Shown: in pieces, positions 25,632-32,288 of the stretch
Layout: each line of letters opens with the position of its first letter
Numbering within the stretch: position 1 is the stretch's first letter
Assembly: GCA_046262015.1 (NCBI GenBank)
Contig: JBHENN010000023.1
Span: 1-64,000, forward strand
Source: JBHENN01 sp046262015
GTDB lineage: Bacteria; Actinomycetota; CADDZG01; WHSQ01
Length of the DNA: 64,000 nucleotides
Direction of reading: 5' to 3'
The notes under the pieces: generated by a model
The model's input: only the letters and a program-made list of their open reading frames with translations
Told to the model about the DNA's origin: nothing
Databases searched by the model: none
Program-made: the position numbers and the translations under genes

Positions 25632-26726
25632 GTGGACGCGTACAAGGCCGCCGGGGTCGACTACGACGTCCTGGATGCTGCGAAACGCCGAGCCCTGGCG
25701 AGCGCGCGTGAGACCACCCCGCTGCTCGCCGCCCACGGCGGCGAGGGCCTGGACGAGTCCAGGGGCGAGCCCGCGTTCGTGTTCCGGTTGGGCGACCAGA
25801 CGCTCGCTGTGGTCCTCGAATGCCTCGGCACCAAGTCGGTTGTCGCGCGCGAGTTCGCCGAGGCCGGCGGCGCCGACCACTTCGCCGACGTCGGGTTCGA
25901 CACCGTGGCGGCCATCGTCAACGACCTCTGCTGCGTGGGGGCTCTCCCGGTCGTGGTCAACGCCTACTTCGCGACCGGCGCAGCCGACTGGTACGGCCGC
26001 GGGGAGCGGCTGGGGTCGCTGGTGCAGGGGTGGCGGGCGGCGTGCGAGATCGCGGGAGCGACGTGGGGTGGCGGCGAGTCCCCCACCCTGCCCTCGCTGG
26101 TCGCCGCGGGCGACATCGAGCTCGCGGGCAGCGCGGTGGGCTACGTGCCGACCGGGATCGAGCCGATCCTCGGCCGGGATCTCGCACCCGGCGACCGCAT
26201 CGTGCTGATCGCGAGCTCGGGGCTCCACGCGAACGGAGCATCGGTCGTGCGGCGCGTCGCCGCCGGCCTCCCGGACGGGCTGCGCACGGGGCTGCCGAGC
26301 AGTCAGAGCCTCGGAGACGCCGCCCTCACCCCCAGCCGCATCTACGTCCCGTTGGTCGCCGGCCTGCTCGGGGCCGGGGTCACGCCCACCTATCTGAGCC
26401 ACATCACCGGCCACGGTCTCAGGAAGGTGATGCGCGCCGACCGCGACCTCGCCTACCGCCTCGACGTCTTGCCGGAGGTCCCCGAGGTCCTCGGCTACCT
26501 GGCCGAGCGCGCCGGTATGGATGCGCAGGCCGCCTATGGGACGTTCAACATGGGGGCTGGGTTCGCGATCTTCTGCCGTCCGGACGACGCCGGCCGGGTC
26601 ACCGAGCTGGCTGCCGCGACCGGATTCGACGCGCTCGACGCGGGTGAGGTGGAAGCCGGCCCGCGCAAGGTGATTCTCACGCCGGTCGGCGTGACCTTCG
26701 CGAGCGACGAGCTGAGTCTGCGCTAA
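25632..26726 (+). CDS. PurM-like (AIR synthase-related) ATP-binding protein
   Basis: 364 residues sharing the PurM fold: an N-terminal ATP-binding half (FADVGFDTVAAIVNDLCCVGALPVVVNAYFA) and a C-terminal AIRS_C half (DRIVLIASSGLHANGAS and GFAIFCRPDD). It starts like PurM (YKAAGVDYD) but diverges at the usual PurM nucleotide loop. It is not near other purine genes, so it may be a true phosphoribosylformylglycinamidine cyclo-ligase or, more likely, an AIR-synthase-related paralogue of unknown substrate. A TAGCGT box 7 nt before the GTG suggests a leaderless message. Confidence 0.75.
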   Translation: MDAYKAAGVDYDVLDAAKRRALASARETTPLLAAHGGEGLDESRGEPAFVFRLGDQTLAVVLECLGTKSVVAREFAEAGGADHFADVGFDTVAAIVNDLCCVGALPVVVNAYFATGAADWYGRGERLGSLVQGWRAACEIAGATWGGGESPTLPSLVAAGDIELAGSAVGYVPTGIEPILGRDLAPGDRIVLIASSGLHANGASVVRRVAAGLPDGLRTGLPSSQSLGDAALTPSRIYVPLVAGLLGAGVTPTYLSHITGHGLRKVMRADRDLAYRLDVLPEVPEVLGYLAERAGMDAQAAYGTFNMGAGFAIFCRPDDAGRVTELAAATGFDALDAGEVEAGPRKVILTPVGVTFASDELSLR

Positions 26727-26739
26727 CCTCTCGACCCGT

Positions 26740-27681
26740 CTAGCGGGGCGACAGCGGGAGCGGCGAGGCGTTGTCGTTGCCCTCAGGCTCGGCGCCGGGA
26801 CCCTCCTGGTCGCCGCCGCCGTCGCCCCCACCGTCTTCGGGGTCTTCGGAGGGCTCCGGCTCTGGCTCGGGCGGCGGCTGCGGCTCCGGCTCCGGCTCGG
26901 GGGGAGGCTCGGGCGCGGGCGGGGGCTGGTGCTCCTCCGCGGCGGCCTTCTTCTTCTTCTTGACCACCTTGAGCACCTCCTGCACCGGCTTGGGGGCGGG
27001 AAGGGCCGTGGTCAGGACGGATGTGACCTTGTCGGCGAGCGCCATCGGCAACAGGCCGTACAGGAACTCCGCCAGCTCGGCGCGGTCCACCGTCCCGGCG
27101 GTGAGGGCGCGGTACTCCTTGAGCTCGGCGCGCGTCAGCTTCAGGTCGACCCCGGCGACCCGCACGTGGGAGCGCGTGGCGGCACTACGTCGCTGGTCCG
27201 AAGACCCGTTCGCCGCGACACGGCCCGCTGAGGCCGGCGCGAACCCGGACCGCCCGGGGCCGTCGTCGTCGAACATCGCCGCCAACGAGACGCCGATCGC
27301 CGAGAACCCGAGGACCGATGCGCCCAGCAACGAGACCGCGAGCAGGCGTGCCATGCGCATCCGGGTCATCCGCTCCTTGTGAACGGCGCGCGCCACCTTG
27401 ACCTCGTTCACGCTTTCGATCAAGGCCGCCTCTTCGGTGCGGACGTCCGTCTCGACCTCCACGAGGAGACGGCTGGCCTCGTGCACCTCGCCGGCCCGCA
27501 TCAACGTCGCCGACAGGCTCAGCTTGTCGTCGACCACGGCCCTCGTCCGCCGGGAGAAGCGGTGCGCCGACTGGGCAAGCTGCCAGCGGGCGCGCTCTTC
27601 CTCGGCCGGCTCTGCGGCCAGCAGCTCGCCGAAGCTCGCGCGGAGCTGACGGAAGTCGGATACGGCGCGTCGGATGCCCAT
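26740..27681 (-). CDS. Single-pass membrane protein with Pro/Glu-rich tail, unknown function
   Basis: 313 residues. Residues 1-110 are helical and charged, probably cytoplasmic and partly coiled coil. A single membrane segment spans about 112-136. The outer part contains a short module (VDLKLTRAELKEYRALTAGTV-like, about 175-200), a KKKKK run near residue 240 and then a low-complexity tail of PEP/PPPEP repeats and Asp/Gly/Glu. I recognise no family. It is divergent from the carboxylase beta-subunit gene across a 101-bp gap carrying two dyads. A role at the cell surface or in anchoring to the wall is only a guess. Confidence 0.6.
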   Translation of the reverse strand: MGIRRAVSDFRQLRASFGELLAAEPAEEERARWQLAQSAHRFSRRTRAVVDDKLSLSATLMRAGEVHEASRLLVEVETDVRTEEAALIESVNEVKVARAVHKERMTRMRMARLLAVSLLGASVLGFSAIGVSLAAMFDDDGPGRSGFAPASAGRVAANGSSDQRRSAATRSHVRVAGVDLKLTRAELKEYRALTAGTVDRAELAEFLYGLLPMALADKVTSVLTTALPAPKPVQEVLKVVKKKKKAAAEEHQPPPAPEPPPEPEPEPQPPPEPEPEPSEDPEDGGGDGGGDQEGPGAEPEGNDNASPLPLSPR

Positions 27682-27720
27682 GACCTAGATGGTTCGACCT
27701 TAGCGCGGCCGCCCCTGCCG

Positions 27721-27737
27721 GGGGATGAAGAATCCCC
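27721..27737. repeat. Dyad GGGGAT-GAAGA-ATCCCC between divergent genes
   Basis: Perfect 6-bp arms around GAAGA, upstream of both the membrane-protein gene and the pccB gene. It may be a regulator-binding site. Confidence 0.35.
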
Positions 27738-27742
27738 TCCGC

Positions 27743-27759
27743 CCGGAGGGATCCTCCGG
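27743..27759. repeat. Dyad CCGGAGG-GAT-CCTCCGG upstream of pccB
   Basis: Perfect 7-bp arms around GAT, ending 9 bp before the TAGACT -10 box of pccB. That places it across the -35 region, a classic repressor position. Confidence 0.45.
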
Positions 27760-27768
27760 AGCGCCCAT

Positions 27769-27774
27769 TAGACT
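27769..27774 (+). promoter_or_regulatory. -10 box TAGACT before pccB
   Basis: TAGACT then 8 nt and the ATG at 27783, with no Shine-Dalgarno. The start is probably leaderless. Confidence 0.4.
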
Positions 27775-27782
27775 CCCGCTCG

Positions 27783-29375
27783 ATGGCCACTGAGGAGCGT
27801 CCCGGCGAGGCTGCGGTCCCGTCGCACCCGCTCGACGAGCGGCTCCAGGAGCTCGCAGCCAAGCGATCCCAGGCCCGGACCGCCGGAAGGACCGCCGGGA
27901 TCGACCGGCAGCACCAGCGGGGCAAGCTGACCGCCCGAGAGCGCCTCGGAAAGCTCCTCGACGAGGGATCGTTCGTGGAGACCGACATGCTCGTCCGCCA
28001 TCGCGCTCACGGCTTCGGCATCGAGGACAAACGCCCCTACAGCGATGCCGTCGTCACCGGGTGGGGCACGATCGACGGTCGCAAGGTGTTCGTCTTCGCC
28101 CAGGACTTCACCGTCTTCGGCGGCTCCCTCGGCGAGGTGATGGGCGAGAAGATCTGCAAGGTCATGGATCTCGCGCTCGCCACCGGAGCACCCGTCATCG
28201 GGCTGAACGACTCCGGCGGGGCACGGATCCAGGAAGGTGCGGCATCGCTCGCCGGCTACGGCTACATCTTCGACCGCAACGTCCGCTCGTCGGGTGTGAT
28301 CCCGCAGATCTCGGCCATCATGGGGCCGTGCGCCGGGGGGGCGGTGTACTCGCCGGCGATGACGGACTTCACCTTCATGGTGAACGAGACGTCACACATG
28401 TTCATAACGGGCCCCGAGGTGATCCGGGCGGTCACCGGCGAGGAGGTCTCCCAGGAGCAGCTCGGCGGCGCCATGAGCCACGCGTCCAAGTCGGGCGTCG
28501 CCCACTTCGTCGCCGCAAACGACGACGACTGCCTCGATCAGGTCCGCTACCTGCTGTCGTTCCTGCCGTCCAACAACTTCGAGTCGCCGCCCTACTTCCC
28601 CCCGACCGACGACCCCGAGCGCGCCTGCGACGACCTGCTCGACATCATGCCGGACTCGCCCAACAAGCCGTACGACATGCACCGGCTGATCGCCTCGATC
28701 TTCGATGACGGCGAGTTCTTCGAGGTGCATCAACACTGGGCGCGCAACATCCTGTGCGGGTTCGCCCGGCTCGCCGGCCATTCCGTTGGCGTCGTCGCCA
28801 ACCAGCCGCAGGTGCTCGCCGGCACACTCGACATCGCGTCCTCCACCAAGGCGGCCCGCTTCGTCCGCTTCTGCGATGCGTTCAACGTGCCGCTGGTGAC
28901 GTTCGTCGACGTGCCCGGCTTCCTGCCCGGGATCGAGCAGGAGTACGGTGGGATCATCCGCCACGGGGCGAAGCTGCTGTACGCCTTCTCGGAAGCGACC
29001 GTTCCCCGCATGACGGTCATCACGCGCAAGGCGTACGGAGGCGCCTACGTGGTCATGAACTCGAAGCACATCCGGGCCGACGTCTCGTTCGCCTGGCCGA
29101 CCGCCGAGATCGCGGTGATGGGAGCGGAGGGCGCGGTCAACATCATCCACCGGAAGGAGATCGCCGACGCCGACGACCCCGACGCGCGGCGCGCCGAGCT
29201 GATCGCCGACTACGGCGAGAGGTTCTCGAACCCCTATGTGGCCGCCGAGCGCGGCTACGTGGACGACGTGATCGAACCGCAGGAGACGCGCCGCGTCCTG
29301 GTCCGCACGCTCGACATGCTGCGTTCGAAGCGAGAGACGATCCCGCAACGCAAGCACGGCAACGTGCCCCTGTGA
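27783..29375 (+). CDS. pccB: Acyl-CoA carboxylase beta subunit (propionyl-CoA carboxylase type)
   Basis: 530 residues, a complete carboxyltransferase subunit. Typical blocks are RGKLTARERLGKLLDEGSF, GGSLGEVMGEKICKVMD, NDSGGARIQEG, IMGPCAGGAVYSPAMTDF, the C-terminal FVDVPGFLPGIEQEYGGIIRHGAK and RKAYGGAYVVMNSKHI. It moves CO2 from biotin to propionyl-CoA (perhaps also acetyl-CoA or butyryl-CoA) to make methylmalonyl-CoA, feeding the epimerase and mutase genes in this window. The biotin-bearing alpha subunit is not in the window. It overlaps a small gene by 4 bp. Confidence 0.93.
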   Translation: MATEERPGEAAVPSHPLDERLQELAAKRSQARTAGRTAGIDRQHQRGKLTARERLGKLLDEGSFVETDMLVRHRAHGFGIEDKRPYSDAVVTGWGTIDGRKVFVFAQDFTVFGGSLGEVMGEKICKVMDLALATGAPVIGLNDSGGARIQEGAASLAGYGYIFDRNVRSSGVIPQISAIMGPCAGGAVYSPAMTDFTFMVNETSHMFITGPEVIRAVTGEEVSQEQLGGAMSHASKSGVAHFVAANDDDCLDQVRYLLSFLPSNNFESPPYFPPTDDPERACDDLLDIMPDSPNKPYDMHRLIASIFDDGEFFEVHQHWARNILCGFARLAGHSVGVVANQPQVLAGTLDIASSTKAARFVRFCDAFNVPLVTFVDVPGFLPGIEQEYGGIIRHGAKLLYAFSEATVPRMTVITRKAYGGAYVVMNSKHIRADVSFAWPTAEIAVMGAEGAVNIIHRKEIADADDPDARRAELIADYGERFSNPYVAAERGYVDDVIEPQETRRVLVRTLDMLRSKRETIPQRKHGNVPL

Positions 29376-29659
29376 ACGACCGTCGTCGTCCGAAGCTGGA
29401 GCTCGTCGGGATCGACGGCGGAGCGGACGAGCTCGATCGCGACATGGTCCTGGGCGCCCTCGAGGATCTCATCGAGCACGAGCGCCGGGAGCGGGTGTCG
29501 TCCATCTGGCTCCGCAGCTCGCGCTCGCAGGGCCGGCGCCTGGGGATGCTCGACTATCGCGACCGGTTCAGCCGCGAGGACGCATGGCGCCTGTCGTCCC
29601 GCTTCCCGTTCGGGGGGCGCGAGTACCCGGGTCTCAACGGCCGGGGCGACGCCAAGTAG
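29372..29659 (+). CDS. Small basic protein coupled to the carboxylase beta subunit
   Basis: 95 residues from a GTG overlapping the pccB stop (GTGA). It has an acidic front half (GADELDRDMVLGALEDLIEHE) and a basic back half (RRERVSSIWLRSSRSQGRRLGMLDYRD region). I do not recognise a family. In many actinobacteria a short epsilon subunit is encoded directly after the acyl-CoA carboxylase beta subunit, so an accessory role is an attractive idea. The usual epsilon features are not evident, however, so I do not name it so. Confidence 0.6.
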   Translation: MNDRRRPKLELVGIDGGADELDRDMVLGALEDLIEHERRERVSSIWLRSSRSQGRRLGMLDYRDRFSREDAWRLSSRFPFGGREYPGLNGRGDAK

Positions 29660-29689
29660 CCGCCCGGCGCGCCGGTTGGGGGGACGCTG

Positions 29690-30463
29690 CTAGCCCGGGA
29701 TCGTCAGGCCACCGCTCACGCTGAGGACCTGCGCGGTCACGAACCGGGCTTCGTCCGAGGCGAAGTAAGCGACCGCGCCGGCGACGTCGTCGGGAGTGGC
29801 GAGTCTCCTCAGCGGAGTCGCCGCGATCAGGAGCTGCATCAGCTTCTCGCCCAGCTCGGTGGCGCGGATCGCATCGGTCATCGGCGTGTCGGCGGGTCCC
29901 GGGCAGACCGCGTTGACGGTTATGCCATCGCGCGCGAGCTCGCGCGCCATCGTCTTCGAGAAGGCGATCACCCCACCCTTCGCCGCGGAATAGACCGCTT
30001 CGCCCAGAGCGCCGACCCGCCCCGCATCGGATGCGACGTTCACGATGCGTCCGTAACCGGTCACTCGGGCGCGACGGGCGATGAGGGGCGCCAGCGCGTG
30101 GGTGCAGTTGATGACGCCGGTGAGGTTGACAGCGATCAGGCCATCCCAGGTCGCGGGGTCGGTCTCGAGGAAGAACCCAGGGATGTCGAAGCCGGCGTTG
30201 TTGACGAGACAGTCGAGCCCCCCATGGGTGCGCTGGACGTCCGTGGCCGTCGCTCTCACCTGGTCAAGGTCGGCCACGTCCAAGGAGCGGGCCTCCGCCC
30301 ATCCGCCGTCGGCGGCGATCTCACCGGCCACGCGCTCGGCCGCGGCTACATCGACGTCGGCGATCACGACCGCACACCCGGCGCGCGCCAGCCGGTGCGC
30401 GATGCCTCGGCCCAGCCCGGACGCGGCGCCGGTCACGACCGCCACCCGCCCGTCCGGGCGCAC
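29690..30463 (-). CDS. Short-chain dehydrogenase/reductase (3-oxoacyl reductase-like)
   Basis: 257 residues of the classical SDR type. TGAASGLGRG is the dinucleotide loop, NNAG the core motif, and the YSAAKGG Tyr-x3-Lys pair is catalytic. ISVNAVCPGPADTPM-like sequence follows and the C-terminus has VSGGLTIPG. The sequence resembles FabG/PhaB and 3-hydroxyacyl-CoA or 3-hydroxy-2-methylbutyryl dehydrogenases. Its GTG overlaps by one base the stop of the upstream 3-hydroxyacyl-CoA dehydrogenase gene, so acetoacetyl-CoA or another 3-ketoacyl-CoA is a reasonable substrate. Convergent with the small carboxylase-linked gene. Confidence 0.85.
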   Translation of the reverse strand: MRPDGRVAVVTGAASGLGRGIAHRLARAGCAVVIADVDVAAAERVAGEIAADGGWAEARSLDVADLDQVRATATDVQRTHGGLDCLVNNAGFDIPGFFLETDPATWDGLIAVNLTGVINCTHALAPLIARRARVTGYGRIVNVASDAGRVGALGEAVYSAAKGGVIAFSKTMARELARDGITVNAVCPGPADTPMTDAIRATELGEKLMQLLIAATPLRRLATPDDVAGAVAYFASDEARFVTAQVLSVSGGLTIPG

Positions 30464-32232
30464 TAGCCCGGGTATTCGTAGAAGCCGCGGCCGCTCTTAC
30501 GGCCCAAGTAGCCGGCGCGCACCATGTGCTCGAGCAGCGGAGCCGGGGCGTAGCGGCGCTCGCGGAACTCGTGGTGGAGCGAGGCGAGGATCGCGTGGGT
30601 CACGTCAAGGCCGACGATGTCCATGAGCTCGAAGGGGCCCATGGGATGGCCGCAGCCGAGCTTCATCGCCAGGTCGATGTCCTCCGGCGTGCTGTAGCCC
30701 TCCTCGTGCATCCTCACCGCATCGTTGAGATAGGGGAAGAGGAGGAAGTTGACGATGAAGCCGGCGCGGTCGCGGCAGCGCACCGGATGCTTGCCCACAC
30801 CGCGCACCCATGAGGTCGCGCGTACGGTCACGTCGGCAGCCGTTGCGACGGAGGTGACGACCTCCACGAGCTTCATCACCGGAGCCGGATTGAAGAAGTG
30901 CAGCCCCAGCACGCGCTCGGGGCGGTCGGTCGCGGCGGCGAGCTCGACCACCGGCAGCGACGACGTGCTAGTGGCGAGGATGCATCCCGGCTTCACCGCG
31001 CGGTCGAGCTCGCCGAACATCGCCGCCTTGAGCGGCAAGTCCTCCGCGAGGGCCTCGATCACCAGATCGGCCTCCGCGAGATCGGCTAGCTCCAGCGTCG
31101 TGGTGATCCGGCCCAGCACCTCGTCGACGGCCTCCTGGTCGAGCTTCCCCTTGGCCACGGCCTTCGCGAGGCTGCGTTCGACCGCACCCTTCGCCTTCTT
31201 GATCGACGCCTCGCTGCGGCCCCGCAGGATCACCTCGCCCCCGGCCTTCGCCGCTACCTCTGCGATCCCCGACGCCATCACGCCGGTGCCTACGATCCCG
31301 ACGGTGACGCCCGTGGCCGAGCCTTCGTCCACGGCTTCCTCGGGGATCGCCTCCACGACCTTCGACGACTCCGGCGCCTCGTACCGGTAGAAGCCTCGCC
31401 CTGTCTTGCGGCCGAGGTAGCCGGCAACGACGTACTGCTTGAGGAGCGGAGCCGGCGCATCCTGGTCGTCGCGGAACTGACGCCACAGCGCCTCGCAGAT
31501 CTCGTAGCCGGAGTCGAGCCCGATGAGGTCCATCAGCGCCAATGGGCCCATGGGGTGTCCGCATCCGAGCTGCATGGCGGCGTCGATGTCTTCACGGGTC
31601 GCGAACCCTTGGTCGAACAGGCGAACGGCCGAGTTCAGATAAGGGAACAGCAAGAGGTTGGCGATGAACCCGGCACGGTCGCGACACGCAACGGGGCTCT
31701 TACCCAACCTCTCGGCGAAGGCGATCGCCGAGTCGACCACCGCTTGATCCGTAGCCACGGTGTGCACGAGCTCCACCAGCTTCATCACCTGGGCAGGGTT
31801 GAAGAAGTGGAAGCCGATCACCTGCGCCGGCCGCTTGGTCGCGACGGCCATGTCGATCACCGGCAAAGAGGACGTGTTGGTGGCCAGGATCGCCGCCTCA
31901 TCGAGGATGCCGTCGAGCTGCCCGAACACTTGCTTCTTGAGGTCCAGGTGCTCCGGCACCGCTTCGAACGCGAGGTCGGATCCCCCGAGGTCGGCGAGGT
32001 CGGTGGTAGAGGAGATCCGCCCGAGGATGGCGTCGGCTTCCGTCCGCGCGAGCTTGGAGCGTTCCACCGCACGGTCGAGGCTCCTCCGGATGCGGTCATG
32101 TCCGGCGGCCACGGCGTCGTCGGAGATCTCGTAGAACACGACGTCCACGCCGGCCCGCGCGCAGACCTCGCAGATGCCCGAGCCCATCGTTCCGCAGCCG
32201 ACCACCCCCACCTTGTGGATCTCGTTGCTCAC
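30463..32232 (-). CDS. 3-Hydroxyacyl-CoA dehydrogenase, tandem duplicated (two complete units)
   Basis: 589 residues consisting of two homologous 3HCDH units of about 285 residues joined by an acidic linker (EAIPEEAVDEGSA region, about 290-307). Each unit has its own NAD loop (VVGCGTMGSGI; IVGTGVMASGI), a TNTSSLPV or TSTSSLPV block, GFHFFNPAQVMKLVE or GLHFFNPAPVMKLVE with the catalytic His, and the C-terminal helical domain ending GYLGRK..GRGFYRY or GYLGRKSGRGFYEY. It oxidises or reduces 3-hydroxybutyryl/acyl-CoA with NAD(H). The GTG start has AGAAGGGG upstream; TAGGCT at about 32268 is the likely -10. Confidence 0.92.
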   Translation of the reverse strand: MSNEIHKVGVVGCGTMGSGICEVCARAGVDVVFYEISDDAVAAGHDRIRRSLDRAVERSKLARTEADAILGRISSTTDLADLGGSDLAFEAVPEHLDLKKQVFGQLDGILDEAAILATNTSSLPVIDMAVATKRPAQVIGFHFFNPAQVMKLVELVHTVATDQAVVDSAIAFAERLGKSPVACRDRAGFIANLLLFPYLNSAVRLFDQGFATREDIDAAMQLGCGHPMGPLALMDLIGLDSGYEICEALWRQFRDDQDAPAPLLKQYVVAGYLGRKTGRGFYRYEAPESSKVVEAIPEEAVDEGSATGVTVGIVGTGVMASGIAEVAAKAGGEVILRGRSEASIKKAKGAVERSLAKAVAKGKLDQEAVDEVLGRITTTLELADLAEADLVIEALAEDLPLKAAMFGELDRAVKPGCILATSTSSLPVVELAAATDRPERVLGLHFFNPAPVMKLVEVVTSVATAADVTVRATSWVRGVGKHPVRCRDRAGFIVNFLLFPYLNDAVRMHEEGYSTPEDIDLAMKLGCGHPMGPFELMDIVGLDVTHAILASLHHEFRERRYAPAPLLEHMVRAGYLGRKSGRGFYEYPG

Positions 32233-32275
32233 TCGGACCCCTTCTCGCTAGCGGTCGAGCGCGGAAGCCTAGCCG

Positions 32276-32281
32276 TACGAT
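32276..32281 (+). promoter_or_regulatory. -10 box TACGAT before ecm
   Basis: TACGAT then 7 nt and the ATG at 32289, without Shine-Dalgarno. It lies back to back with the leftward promoter of the hydroxyacyl-CoA dehydrogenase. Confidence 0.4.
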
Positions 32282-32288
32282 TGCGGCG

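Noticed and set aside
29372..29659. AccE/PccE epsilon subunit
   Set aside because: Position fits but sequence features do not convince me; kept as unknown accessory candidate.
29664..29675. 12-bp palindrome CCGGCGCGCCGG between convergent genes as a terminator
   Set aside because: No loop-friendly spacing and no U-tract on either side; it is one of many copies of the frequent octamer.
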